Source: JAJVHZ01 sp041395385 (GTDB taxonomy: Bacteria; Pseudomonadota; Gammaproteobacteria; JAJPIJ01). Taken from it: 64,000 bases of DNA. The DNA is taken from positions 1-64,000 of the forward strand of contig JAWLAN010000011.1 of NCBI GenBank assembly GCA_041395385.1, in the 5' to 3' direction. Below, piece by piece: positions 40,655-50,204 of the stretch. The position numbers were made by a program, and so were the translations under genes. The notes beneath the pieces are model-generated. The model made no database searches. It was not told where the DNA came from and saw only the letters and a list, made by a program, of their open reading frames with translations. How positions within the stretch are numbered: position 1 is the stretch's first letter; the number at the start of each line of letters is the position of its first letter.

Positions 40655-42780
40655 TTCCGCCGCCGTCGACTTCGACGCGACGCCTGGAGGCGTTGTTGCG
40701 GCCGCGCTCGATCGCGGTGGTCGGCGCCACGCCCCGCAAGGGCGCCGTCGGCAACCAGATCTTGCGCAACCTGATCCAGGGCGGCTACGCCGGGACGCTG
40801 TACGCCATCAATCCGCGCTATCGCGAGGTCCATGGAGTTCCCTGTTACGCCGGTTTCCCCGAGCTGCCGGACACCGTGGAGCATGCAATCTTCACGCTCG
40901 GCGATGCGCGCATGGAGGCCGCCCTCGAGGACGCCATCGATCATGGCGTGCGTGCCGTGACTCTGCTCTCGGCGCTGGTGCTGGACGACGACCGGGAGCC
41001 GCCCCTGCGCGAACGCGTGCGGGCGCGGCTGCGGCGCGCCGGCGTCGTCGCCTGCGGCGGCAACGCCATGGGCTTCTGCAATTTCACCGATCGCGTCTGG
41101 GCCTACGGCTTCGAGACTCGGCAGCACGGCGACCGCGGCAATGTCACGCTCATCAGCCACTCCGGCGCGGGCCTGTGCGGCATCCTCGACACCGACGAGC
41201 GCCTGCGGTTCAATCTGGCGATCTCCCCGGGGCAGGAACTGTCGGTCACGATGGCCGACTATCTCGATTTCGCGCTGGATCAGCCGCAGACGCGGGTCGT
41301 CGGCCTGTTCATGGAGACGATCCGCGATCCCGCCGCCATGATCCGGGCTTTCGAGAAGGCCCGCCGCCGGTCGATCCCGATCGTGGCGATCAAGGTCGGG
41401 CGCACCGAGATGTCCGCGCGTCTGGCCGTATCGCACTCCGGCGCGATGGCGGGTTGCGACGCGAGTTACGACGCGCTGTTCGACCGCCACGGGGTGCAGC
41501 GCGTGCGCGACATGGACGAGCTGGCGGCCGCGCTCGTGATGTTCGCGCAACCGCATCCGGTCGCGGCCGGAGGTCTGGTAAGCATTCACGATTCCGGCGG
41601 CGAACGGCAACTGCTCATCGACGTGGCCGCGGATCTCGGCGTGCCGCTGGCCGAGCTCTCCGCCGACACGAGCGGGAAGCTCGCCGCGATGCTCGATCCC
41701 GGGCTGCCGGCCGTCAACCCGCTCGACGCCTGGAGCGCCGGCGGCCCGGAGGCGCACCGGACCATCGCCGAGTGCTTCGCGACCATGCTGAATGATGCCG
41801 GGGCCGCGCTCGGCGCGGTGGTGCATGATCGCGTCGCCGGCGGTCGCATCTATCCGGGTTACGCCGGGTATCTTCAGCACGCGCACGCCGCGACCGGCAA
41901 GCCGGTGTTTCTCGTCTCCAACCACCAGGGCACCGGCGCCGATCCCCTCGTCGCGCACCTCACCGAGAAGGGTTTTCCGGTGCTGGACGGACTGGCGCCG
42001 TTCCTCCTCGGCGCGCGCTGCCTCATGGCCTACCGCGACTTCATGCAGCGGGTGGACTCGCCGCCCCCGGTGGTCAATACCGCGATCCTCGAGAAGTGGC
42101 GGCGGCGGCTCGCCAGCGATGGGCCGCCGGACGAGGCCACCAGCATGGAGATGCTGGCCGAGGCGGGCATGCCGATGAACCGCGGTCTGCTGGTGGAGGA
42201 CGAGCCGGCGGCGATCGCGGCCGCCACGGCGCTCGGGTTTCCGCTCGTGCTGAAAACGGCACGTGCCGACATCGCGCACAAGACCGATCTCGCCGGCGTG
42301 ATCCTCGATGTCGCCGACGAGGCTGGCTGCCGCTGCGCCTATCGCTCGCTCGCCTCGCGGCTGGGCGCGCGCGTGCTGGTTGCACCGATGATCCGCCATC
42401 GGGGCGCGGAGATGATCCTCGGCGTGGTCGACGACGCGCAGTTCGGGCCCGTGGTCATGCTCGGCTTCGGAGGCGTCCACGCCGAGACGCTGCGGGACGT
42501 GCGCTTCGCGCTTCCGCCATTCGGCGCGACCACCGCGCGCCGCATGCTCGACACCCTGCGCATGCGTCCGCTGCTCGATGGCCGCCGCGGCGCCCCGGCG
42601 CCGGACATCGACGCGTATTGCCAGGCCGCCGCGCGCCTCTCGGTGATCGCGCATTTCCTGCGCGAGGTGATCGCGGAGATCGATCTCAACCCGGTCATCC
42701 TGCGCGAGGACGGCTGCGTTGCCGTCGATGCCTTGATAATCACTCGCGCCGGCCAACACGGCCGGGAGAGCCGCTCGTGA
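40651..42780 (+). CDS. Acyl-CoA synthetase, NDP-forming (acetate-CoA ligase family)
   Basis: This 709-residue fused alpha-beta enzyme has an N-terminal CoA-binding domain (SIAVVGATPRKGAVGNQIL) and the phosphohistidine loop in LAVSHSGAMAG. A C-terminal ATP-grasp domain holds GFPLVLKTARADIAHKTDLAGV and ends with the FLREVIAEIDLNP motif. It would activate a carboxylic acid with ATP or ADP cycling, matching the ALDH product of the next gene. The TTG start overlaps the stop of the GcvT gene (TTGA), so translation is coupled. Confidence 0.88.
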   Translation: MIPPPSTSTRRLEALLRPRSIAVVGATPRKGAVGNQILRNLIQGGYAGTLYAINPRYREVHGVPCYAGFPELPDTVEHAIFTLGDARMEAALEDAIDHGVRAVTLLSALVLDDDREPPLRERVRARLRRAGVVACGGNAMGFCNFTDRVWAYGFETRQHGDRGNVTLISHSGAGLCGILDTDERLRFNLAISPGQELSVTMADYLDFALDQPQTRVVGLFMETIRDPAAMIRAFEKARRRSIPIVAIKVGRTEMSARLAVSHSGAMAGCDASYDALFDRHGVQRVRDMDELAAALVMFAQPHPVAAGGLVSIHDSGGERQLLIDVAADLGVPLAELSADTSGKLAAMLDPGLPAVNPLDAWSAGGPEAHRTIAECFATMLNDAGAALGAVVHDRVAGGRIYPGYAGYLQHAHAATGKPVFLVSNHQGTGADPLVAHLTEKGFPVLDGLAPFLLGARCLMAYRDFMQRVDSPPPVVNTAILEKWRRRLASDGPPDEATSMEMLAEAGMPMNRGLLVEDEPAAIAAATALGFPLVLKTARADIAHKTDLAGVILDVADEAGCRCAYRSLASRLGARVLVAPMIRHRGAEMILGVVDDAQFGPVVMLGFGGVHAETLRDVRFALPPFGATTARRMLDTLRMRPLLDGRRGAPAPDIDAYCQAAARLSVIAHFLREVIAEIDLNPVILREDGCVAVDALIITRAGQHGRESRS

Positions 42781-44303
42781 ACCTCGCTGCCGCGAGATCG
42801 CTGAGCCGTTGCGATTGGCAGGCGATGGCCTCTCGCCTGCGGCCCGAGACCCGTTTGCTCGTCGACGGCGCCTTCGTACAGTCGATGGCCGGAGGCGAGT
42901 TCGAGACCGTCAATCCTGCCGATGGCAGCGTCCTGGCGGCGGTCTGTTCCGCGACCGGCGCCGACGTCGATCGCGCCGTCGCCGCGGCGAGGCGCGCGTT
43001 TCGATCCGGGTCCTGGTCGCGCCTGCCGCCGCGTCGACGCATGGACGTCCTTTACCGGTGGTGCGAGCTCATCGAGACACAGGCCGCGGAGCTCGCGCTG
43101 CTCGACACGCTGGACATGGGCAAGCCCATCGGGGACGCCCTGAACGTCGATCTGCCATCCGTGATCGACACCATCCGCTTCATGGCGGAATGCATCGACA
43201 AGGTCGATGGCACGGTCACCAGCACGGCGGCCGACGTCATGCATTTCGTGCTGCGCGAGCCGCTGGGCGTGGTGGCGGCCATCTCGCCGTGGAACTACCC
43301 GTTGCTGATGGCGACGTGGAAGGTGGCGCCGGCGCTCGCGGCGGGCAATACCCTCGTCCTGAAACCCGCCGAACAGTCTCCGCTCAGCGCCCTGCTGCTG
43401 GCGCGGCTGTTCCTGGAGGCAGGCGGACCGCCCGGGGTCTTCAACGTCGTGAACGGACCGGGCGAGGTCACGGGCAAGGCACTGGCGCTGCATCCGGAGG
43501 TGGCCAAGGTGAGCTTCACCGGCTCGACCGCCGTCGGCAAGCTGATGCTGCAATACGCCGGCCTCTCGAACATGAAGCGCGTGGCGCTCGAGTGCGGCGG
43601 CAAGTCTCCGCAGATCTTCATGGCCGACACGCCGGATCTCGATCGCGCCGTGACCGCGGCCTGCAACGGCATCTTTGCCAACATGGGCGAGGTCTGCAAC
43701 GCCGGTTCGAGATTGCTGGTCGATCGCCGCATGCACGAGGAGTTCGTGGAACGGTTCATCGCCGTGGGTCGGAACGCGTATCGACCGGGCGATCCCCTGG
43801 ACCCCGCCACCAACATGGGGCCGCTCGTCGATCGCGAGGCGCAGCGGCGTGTCCTGGGGTTCATCGATGCCGGCCGGCGCGAGGGAGCGAGGCTGCGCTT
43901 CGGGGGCAATGTGCCGTCCGGCCTGGAGCGCGGCGCTTACGTCAGCCCCGCCCTGTTCACGAGCGTGGACAACGGCATGAAGATCGCCCGCGAGGAGATC
44001 TTCGGCCCGGTCGCGTGCGTCATCCCGTTCGAGGATGTGGACACGGCCATCGGCATCGCCAACGACACCGTATACGGACTGGCCGCGGGGATCTGGACGC
44101 GCGATCTCGCCACCGCGCACCGGCTCGTCCGCGAGATCGAGGCCGGCGTGCTGTGGGTGAACTGTTTCGACGAGGGCGACATGACCCAGCCCTTCGGCGG
44201 TTACAAGCAATCGGGCAACGCCAGGGACAAGTGTTTCGACAGCCTGCTCAGCTACACCCAGATGAAGTCGGCGTGGGTCCGGATCGCACAACCATCGGGA
44301 TGA
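42777..44303 (+). CDS. Aldehyde dehydrogenase, PuuC-like
   Basis: This 508-residue NAD(P)-dependent aldehyde dehydrogenase has general base Glu272 in LECGGKSPQ and nucleophile Cys307 in GEVCNAGSR. Features such as the N-terminal extension, ETVNPADGSVLAAV and the C-terminal DEGDMTQPFGGYKQSGNARD resemble gamma-glutamyl-gamma-aminobutyraldehyde and betaine-aldehyde dehydrogenases. It probably oxidises an aminoaldehyde formed by the aminotransferase or oxidases in the operon. The GTG start overlaps the CoA ligase stop (GTGA). Confidence 0.92.
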   Translation: MNLAAARSLSRCDWQAMASRLRPETRLLVDGAFVQSMAGGEFETVNPADGSVLAAVCSATGADVDRAVAAARRAFRSGSWSRLPPRRRMDVLYRWCELIETQAAELALLDTLDMGKPIGDALNVDLPSVIDTIRFMAECIDKVDGTVTSTAADVMHFVLREPLGVVAAISPWNYPLLMATWKVAPALAAGNTLVLKPAEQSPLSALLLARLFLEAGGPPGVFNVVNGPGEVTGKALALHPEVAKVSFTGSTAVGKLMLQYAGLSNMKRVALECGGKSPQIFMADTPDLDRAVTAACNGIFANMGEVCNAGSRLLVDRRMHEEFVERFIAVGRNAYRPGDPLDPATNMGPLVDREAQRRVLGFIDAGRREGARLRFGGNVPSGLERGAYVSPALFTSVDNGMKIAREEIFGPVACVIPFEDVDTAIGIANDTVYGLAAGIWTRDLATAHRLVREIEAGVLWVNCFDEGDMTQPFGGYKQSGNARDKCFDSLLSYTQMKSAWVRIAQPSG

Positions 44304-44310
44304 GAAATCC

Positions 44311-45132
44311 ATGTCCACACTGATTTACACGGCCGACGGCCCGGTTGCCCTGCTGACCCTGAACCGCCCCGAGAAGCTCAACGCGGTCAGCAACCAGATG
44401 GTGGCTGAACTGAACGCGGCGCTGGATCGCGCCGAGGCCGACGAGGCGATCCGCGCCATCGTCCTGAACGGCGCCGGACGCGCCTACTCGGCCGGATTCG
44501 ATCTGGACACCGGCGAGGAAGGGTCCGGGCGGGACGTCGGGGCCCTGCGGCGCATGCTGCGGCGGGATTTCGATGTCATCATGCGCTTCTGGCACTCGCC
44601 GAAGCCGACGCTGGCCGCCGTGCACGGCTATTGCCTCGGCAGCGGGATGGAGATGGCGCTCGCCTGCGATCTGACCATCGCGGGTTCCGGCTGCCGGTTC
44701 GGCGCCCCGGAAGTGCAGTTCGGCAGCGGCATCATCACCATGATCATCCCCTGGCTCGTCGGGGCGAAGTTCGCCAAGGAGTTGCTGTTGGTCGGTGAGG
44801 ACCAGGTGTCCGCGCAGCGTGCCCTGGCCATGGGCCTGGTCAACCGGGTGGTCGCCGATGAGGCGGTGCTGGATACCGCGCTGGCGATGGCGCGCGACAT
44901 CGCCACCAACGGCCGCCTCGCCGTCGCGCTCACCAAGCAGGCAATCAATCGCGGCTACGATATCATGGGAATGAGCCAGGCGATGGAGCAGGCGCTGGAG
45001 CTGGATGTGATCGTCGAGGCGAGCGATACGCCCGAATCACGGGCTTTTTACGATATGGTGGCCAGCCAGGGCACCAAGGCGGCGATCGCGTGGCGCCGTG
45101 CCCGCATTCTCAACTCCTCGGTGAAGGCGTGA
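44311..45132 (+). CDS. Enoyl-CoA hydratase/isomerase family protein
   Basis: This 273-residue crotonase-fold protein has RAYSAGFDLDTGEE and HGYCLGSGMEMALACD forming the oxyanion hole. The glutamates expected near the active site lie in the AFGAPEVQFGSGI-like block. It probably hydrates or isomerises an enoyl-CoA generated in the same pathway as the acyl-CoA dehydrogenase at 32850. It continues the plus-strand operon with a gap of seven bases. Confidence 0.9.
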   Translation: MSTLIYTADGPVALLTLNRPEKLNAVSNQMVAELNAALDRAEADEAIRAIVLNGAGRAYSAGFDLDTGEEGSGRDVGALRRMLRRDFDVIMRFWHSPKPTLAAVHGYCLGSGMEMALACDLTIAGSGCRFGAPEVQFGSGIITMIIPWLVGAKFAKELLLVGEDQVSAQRALAMGLVNRVVADEAVLDTALAMARDIATNGRLAVALTKQAINRGYDIMGMSQAMEQALELDVIVEASDTPESRAFYDMVASQGTKAAIAWRRARILNSSVKA

Positions 45133-45136
45133 ATCC

Positions 45137-46575
45137 ATGAGTGCGAACCGCCGCGGCCGGAAGAAGCGGGCGCCATCGCCGCGCCGCGGTCGCCGCGGCG
45201 CGGCCCCTGCCGCGACCCTCGAGCGCCTGCTCGAGCGACAACCGCAGACGGAATTCATCGAGGTGCTGTTCGCCGACATCAACGGCATGCTGCGCGGCAA
45301 GCGCGTGGGCCGTGAGGAATTCCACAAGGTCTTCGGGCCCGGCGTCAGTCTGCCCGGCGCGGCCGCCCTGCTCGACAGCAAGGGCATGACCAGCGACGCC
45401 ATCAGCAACGGCAGCGCCGACGGAGACCCCGACATGATCTGCCGGCCCGTCGCCGGTACCACTGCGACCGTGCCCTGGGCAATGCGTCCCACGGCGCAGA
45501 CGATGGTCAGCATGTACGACGCAAAGGGCGAGCCCTATTTCGCCGACTCGCGTCACGTGCTGGAGCATGCGATGGAGCCATTGGCGGGGATGGGGTTGAA
45601 GCCGGTGGTCGCCATCGAGCTGGAATTCTATCTGCTCGACGGCACATCCGCCGAGACGCCGCGACCTCGACTGGGGCGGATACCGGGCACGTCGCTCCTT
45701 CAGGACGGTCCGCAATACAACAGCCTCGATGACCTTGCCGATCTCGACGCGTATTTCGCCGAGGTGGACGCCGCCTGCCGCGAACAGGGGATCCCGGCCA
45801 GCGCGGCGCTGGCGGAGTTCGCACCCGGCCAGTACGAGATCAATCTTCATCACATCGACGATCCGCTGCTCGCCTGCGCGCACGCCCTGATGCTGAAACG
45901 GGTGGTCAAGAGTGTGGCGCGCCGGCACGGAATGGGCGCATGCTTCATGGCGAAGCCGTTTGCCGAGAGCGCGGGATCCGGCATGCACGTGCACGTCAGC
46001 CTGCGGATCCCCGCGGTCGCAACGTCTTTGCCGGCGGTGGCGCGGGCGGCGGCGGCGGCGATCTGCCGATCTCCGGCAACTGCGTCGCCGTCGGGGGACT
46101 GGTGCAGCCATGGACGAGGGCATGGCGATCTTCGCCCAACGCGAATTCCTATCGCCGACTGCGACCAGCCTCATCGTTCGTGCCATGACCCCCAGCTGGG
46201 GCATCAACCATCGCCGCCTTGCCGCTGCGCATACCGCGGAGGCGAAGGACATGCAGGGTGGGCATCGTGTCGCCAGCGCCGACGCCAACCCGTACCTGGT
46301 CATGGCCGCGGTGTTGGGCGGCATACATCATGGGCTCACGCGGGGGTGCGATCCGGGGCCGATGGTGCCGGCGAGGCGCCGTGATCGATGAAGGTCATCA
46401 CCCTGCCCTTGGGAGCAGGCGCTCGGCGCCTTCGAGCGGCGCGTGAGGATTACCTGGGCGCAGAGTTCGCGCATCTACCTGATCTGCCGACGCACAGGAT
46501 GCGACTGGCCCATGCCGAGGTCGGCCGCCAGGACTACGAATGGTACATCTTCGCAACGTCCCTGGAAGGCCCGCC
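45137..46575 (+). pseudogene. Glutamine synthetase family (gamma-glutamylamide ligase-like), frameshifted in its C-terminal third
   Basis: The first 290 residues form an intact frame with FIEVLFADINGMLRGKRV, the substrate-binding FYLL block and GSGMHVHVSL. After position 46006 the homology continues but hops between frames: GRNVFAGGG and NANSYRRLRPAS in one; MTPSWGINHRRLA and HRVASADANPYLVMAAVLGG in another; RIYLICRRTGCDW and RQDYEWYIFA in further shifts. At least six indels are needed, the first looking like a missing G. All family blocks are present in order, so consensus indels are likelier than old decay. If intact, the enzyme would resemble PuuA-type glutamate-amine ligases. Confidence 0.75.
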
Positions 46576-46604
46576 TCGACGACACGGGCATCGGAGCGAA
46601 TTGC

Positions 46605-47612
46605 ATGCGGCACGGTAAAGCGTCCGACACCTTCCGCGCGCTGCTGGTCACCAGCACCGGGAGCGGCCCCGTCCTCGAGGTGAGGTGGCTCGACCGGGAC
46701 TTTCTCATGGACGGCGACGTCACGATTGCGGTCGATTATTCCACGCTGAACTACAAGGACGGGCTGGCCCTCACCGGCCGGGCGCCGATCCTGCGCGCCT
46801 CACCGATGATCCCCGGAGTCGATCTCGCCGGGACCGTCGAGAGTTCGCGGAACCCGGAGTACGCGCCCGGGGACAAGGTGATACTGAATGGCTGGGGCGT
46901 GGGCGAGCGGCACCATGGCGGCTACGCGCAGCTCGCGCGCGTCAGGGGCGAGTGGCTGATCCCGCTGCCGGATCGCCTCTCCACGCGCCAGGCCATGGCG
47001 ATCGGCACCGCGGGCTATACCGCGATGCTCTGTGTGATGGCCCTCGAGCAGGAGGGTGTGCAGCCGTCATCGGGGCCGGTGCTGGTCACCGGCGCGGCCG
47101 GCGGCGTCGGCAGCCTGGCCGTCGCCCTGCTCGCCGGACGCGGCTACACGGTGACGGCATCCACCGGCCGCACGGAGGAATCGGCGTATCTGCAGGCGCT
47201 GGGCGCCTCCACCGTCATCGGCCGCGAGGAGTTTCAGACTCCGGTGAGGCCGCTGGCGAAGGAGCGGTGGGCCGGGGCCGTGGATTGCGTCGGTGGGACG
47301 ACGCTGGCCAACGTGCTGTCGCAAATGCGCTATGGCGGCAGCGTGACGGCCTGCGGTCTGGCCGGCGGGATGGAGCTGCCGGCGACGGTGGCGCCCTTCA
47401 TACTCCGCGGCGTGCGTCTGCTGGGTGTCGATTCCGTGATGGCGCCGCACCAGGCGCGCCTGCGCGCGTGGCAACGCCTGGCCGCGGAGATCGACCTCGA
47501 CAAGCTGGAATCGATGACGCGCACCGTCGCATTCGGCGATCTGTCCGCGGCTGCCGCGGACATACTCGCCGGCCGGGTGCGCGGCCGCATCGTCGTCGAC
47601 GTCAATGCCTGA
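46605..47612 (+). CDS. acuI: AcuI/YhdH-type quinone oxidoreductase (acryloyl-CoA reductase-like)
   Basis: The start at 46605 (MRHGKASDTFRALLV) gives a 335-residue medium-chain reductase without the structural zinc loop. VDYSTLNYKDGLALTG, the NADPH motif VTGAAGGVGSLAV and SMAP-like LGVDSVMAP are typical of the YhdH/AcuI group. AcuI proteins reduce acryloyl-CoA to propionyl-CoA, an enzyme of three-carbon acid degradation. That fits an operon with acyl-CoA dehydrogenase, hydratases and a CoA ligase. It closes the plus-strand operon. Confidence 0.85.
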   Translation: MRHGKASDTFRALLVTSTGSGPVLEVRWLDRDFLMDGDVTIAVDYSTLNYKDGLALTGRAPILRASPMIPGVDLAGTVESSRNPEYAPGDKVILNGWGVGERHHGGYAQLARVRGEWLIPLPDRLSTRQAMAIGTAGYTAMLCVMALEQEGVQPSSGPVLVTGAAGGVGSLAVALLAGRGYTVTASTGRTEESAYLQALGASTVIGREEFQTPVRPLAKERWAGAVDCVGGTTLANVLSQMRYGGSVTACGLAGGMELPATVAPFILRGVRLLGVDSVMAPHQARLRAWQRLAAEIDLDKLESMTRTVAFGDLSAAAADILAGRVRGRIVVDVNA

Positions 47613-47634
47613 GCGCGCAGGCGCGCGCCGCTCG

Positions 47635-48894
47635 CTAGGCGGCGCGCGTGGGCGGCTGCTCGCGCAGGGAGTCCGCTGCCGACGGCGAGTCGCCAGCCGC
47701 CGCGGGCAGCGCGCCTCCCGCGATCGGCATCATGCGCGCCACCACCAGCGTGACGCCGGCGGCAAGCGCCAGCAGGGCGACAGGAAAAGTCCTGGCGTCG
47801 AGGAAGTCCATGCCGGATCCGATCATCAGCGCGCCGAGAAATCCGCCGAGGCACCATCCGGTCACGAGGCTGGCGCTTGCGAACGGGAGCTGCTCACGCC
47901 CCACCGTCTTGCCGGCCAGCGCCAGCGCCGCGCCATAGATGCTGAAGCAGGCCGGGCCGAAGAGGAAGGTGAGCGCGAGCAGGACCCCGGGCGGCAGTAG
48001 CTCGGCCCTCGTCAAAGTGAGGGAATACAGCACGATGTAGAGGGATAGCATTCGCATCAGTCTGCGCTCCCCTATCCGGTCGGCGAGGTACCCGAGCGGC
48101 AGCAGTAACACCACCTGGCCCCACACGAACACCGTCAGCGCGAACAGCGACAATTGGTCGGAATGTCCCGCCGCGCGCAGGTAGGGCGTCAGCAGGGACC
48201 ACGCGGAATTGTCCAGCGCGCCGGTCAGGACGCCGAGGCCGATCACCCATGGCAGCCGCCGGCCGATCTCGAGGAACCATCGCAGCGATACGGAGGCCTG
48301 TCCGACGCTGGCGTGCCGGTCGTTCGGCAGGAAATAGGCCGCGGGGATCATCGCCACGCACATCGCCGCGGCCGCCACCAGGAAGAATCCGGAAGGTTCC
48401 AGGTGGCCAACATTGACGATGATCGGTCCGGTCGCGAAACCCAGCGATTGCACCGACAGGTACAGGGCGTTGATGCGATTGCGCACGGCGTACTCGTAGG
48501 CGCCGTTGATCCACGTCTCCGCCGCCACGTAAAACAGCCCGAAAGCGGCGCCCTGCAAGGTCTCCGCGATGAGCCAGAGCCAGAATGCGCCCGGCACCGC
48601 CAGCAAGGTGATCGCCAGGCCCGAGGCCAGCAGCGCGAGCATGGCGCATACGCGCGTGCCGAGGCGCCGGAGCAGGTCGGGGTAACGGTGCGAGAAGAAG
48701 ATCAGCGACAGCGCCCACATGTTCAGCAGCAGCGCCGTGCGCGTGGACGCCGCCTGAAACTGCGCGAGCGTGTTGATGAGCGTGGCGTACGACAGGCTCA
48801 GACCGGCGTTCGCCACGAAGGCGGTGAACAGCACGCCGACGAGCATGGCGAGCCGGGCGCGGTCGTGGGGTGGTCTGTCGATTCTCATGAGCAT
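47635..48894 (-). CDS. Major facilitator superfamily transporter
   Basis: This 419-residue protein has about 12 transmembrane helices. The loop between helices 2 and 3 contains RYPDLLRRLGTR, corresponding to the MFS motif A region, and GYLADRIGERRLMRML is its second-half counterpart. The family includes YcaD-like and sugar or amine exporters. Its place beside the Rieske genes suggests uptake or export of a pathway compound. The ATG at 48894 is the natural start. It converges with the operon ending at 47612. Confidence 0.88.
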   Translation of the reverse strand: MLMRIDRPPHDRARLAMLVGVLFTAFVANAGLSLSYATLINTLAQFQAASTRTALLLNMWALSLIFFSHRYPDLLRRLGTRVCAMLALLASGLAITLLAVPGAFWLWLIAETLQGAAFGLFYVAAETWINGAYEYAVRNRINALYLSVQSLGFATGPIIVNVGHLEPSGFFLVAAAAMCVAMIPAAYFLPNDRHASVGQASVSLRWFLEIGRRLPWVIGLGVLTGALDNSAWSLLTPYLRAAGHSDQLSLFALTVFVWGQVVLLLPLGYLADRIGERRLMRMLSLYIVLYSLTLTRAELLPPGVLLALTFLFGPACFSIYGAALALAGKTVGREQLPFASASLVTGWCLGGFLGALMIGSGMDFLDARTFPVALLALAAGVTLVVARMMPIAGGALPAAAGDSPSAADSLREQPPTRAA

Positions 48895-48981
48895 ACTTGG
48901 TCGTCGCCGATCGTGATGGCCATTGCGCCCGGCAGCGAGGCGAGCGGCGAGCCGGAGGACACCGCGGAGCGGGCCGCGTCG

Positions 48982-50178
48982 TCAGGACATGCGCTCGTTG
49001 CAGGCCGCGACGGTGCCGCGGCGGGGCGCCACGCTCAGTCGGCTGACCGGCAACGTCGCTCGCATCCTGGCCGCGTAGGCGCGCAGGCAGACCTCGCTGT
49101 GCCCCAGGATGCCCTCCTTGAAGCTGCTCGAGGTCAGTCCCGCCTGCACCCGCTCGACGAGATCCCTGTCTTCGATGCCGACGCGCCGATTGATCCTCAG
49201 ATTGAGCGCCCGGGCCGTCTTCATCGCGGCGCGCTCGTCCGGGTAACCGTAGGCGGCGTCGCGCACCAGCGTCTCGGTCGGCGACAGCGGCAGGAATTGC
49301 AGGAACTCGACCTGGTCCGGATAGAGGTTGAACGTGAGATTCGGCCACAGCAGGTAATAGAGCCACTTCCGCCTGTAGTTCTCAGGCAGGTGTTCGACCG
49401 GCGGCAGCACCTTGCGGTAGGCGCGCACGCTCAGGCCGGCGCGGGGCAGATCCTCCACCGATCCCCACAGCCGGTAGACGTTCTCGGTCCTGACTTCCAT
49501 GCCGTAGGTGTTTCCGAGCAGACTGTCCAGCCCGCGGTGCGCGACGCGCACGTGCAGCGCGTCGATGTAGTTGTCGCTGGCGTTCTTCCAGTTGGTTTGA
49601 AAGCGCCGGGCGGAAACGGCGCCCAGCGGTTGCAGGGACTCGATGCAATACAGGCGCATCTCCGGCACCATCGCCGCGGCGCTCTCCGGCAGGTCCATGG
49701 GGCCGCTGCTGAACCGTATGAACACGAAGCCCAGCAGGACCTCGCAGTCGATCGGCACCAGGCCGTAATCACCGTCGTCGATCTGCGGATACCGGCTCTT
49801 GAACGGAATTCCGACCAGCCTGCCGTCGAAGGCGTAGCTCCAGGCGTGATACGGACAGGTGATGTGGCGTTCGCAGCGGCCGCGATCGCCGTCCAGCAGT
49901 CGCGCGGCCCGATGGCGGCACACGTTGTGGAACGCGCGCAGCGCTCCGGATTCGTCGCGGATCACGATCGCCGATTCGCCCAGCAGCGAGAACGTGTGGT
50001 AATCGCCCGCCGCCGGGATGTCGTTGACGTGACAGACGAGCTGCCAGGTGCGCAGGAATATCCGTTCACGTTCCAGCTCGAAGAACTCCGGGTCGTAATA
50101 GATCCACGCCGGAAGGGTCCTGTCGCTCAAATCGTGCTCCGGCGAGGGCGTCGGTTCTACGGGGCGGACGAGATCCAT
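48982..50178 (-). CDS. Rieske aromatic-ring-hydroxylase-type oxygenase, stand-alone alpha subunit
   Basis: The start MDLVRPVEP at 50178 gives 398 residues. The [2Fe-2S] ligands are Cys87, His89, Cys108 and His111 (CRHRA...CPYHAW), and the mononuclear iron site is in NYIDALHVRVAH. This resembles betaine and carnitine monooxygenases such as GbcA and CntA, which demethylate or cleave quaternary amines and need a separate reductase. No reductase gene is adjacent. The gene lies immediately downstream of the repressor-oxygenase fusion gene, with a 26-base gap. Confidence 0.9.
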   Translation of the reverse strand: MDLVRPVEPTPSPEHDLSDRTLPAWIYYDPEFFELERERIFLRTWQLVCHVNDIPAAGDYHTFSLLGESAIVIRDESGALRAFHNVCRHRAARLLDGDRGRCERHITCPYHAWSYAFDGRLVGIPFKSRYPQIDDGDYGLVPIDCEVLLGFVFIRFSSGPMDLPESAAAMVPEMRLYCIESLQPLGAVSARRFQTNWKNASDNYIDALHVRVAHRGLDSLLGNTYGMEVRTENVYRLWGSVEDLPRAGLSVRAYRKVLPPVEHLPENYRRKWLYYLLWPNLTFNLYPDQVEFLQFLPLSPTETLVRDAAYGYPDERAAMKTARALNLRINRRVGIEDRDLVERVQAGLTSSSFKEGILGHSEVCLRAYAARMRATLPVSRLSVAPRRGTVAACNERMS

Positions 50179-50204
50179 GGGGTCAGCTTCCCGGGGCGCG
50201 GGCG

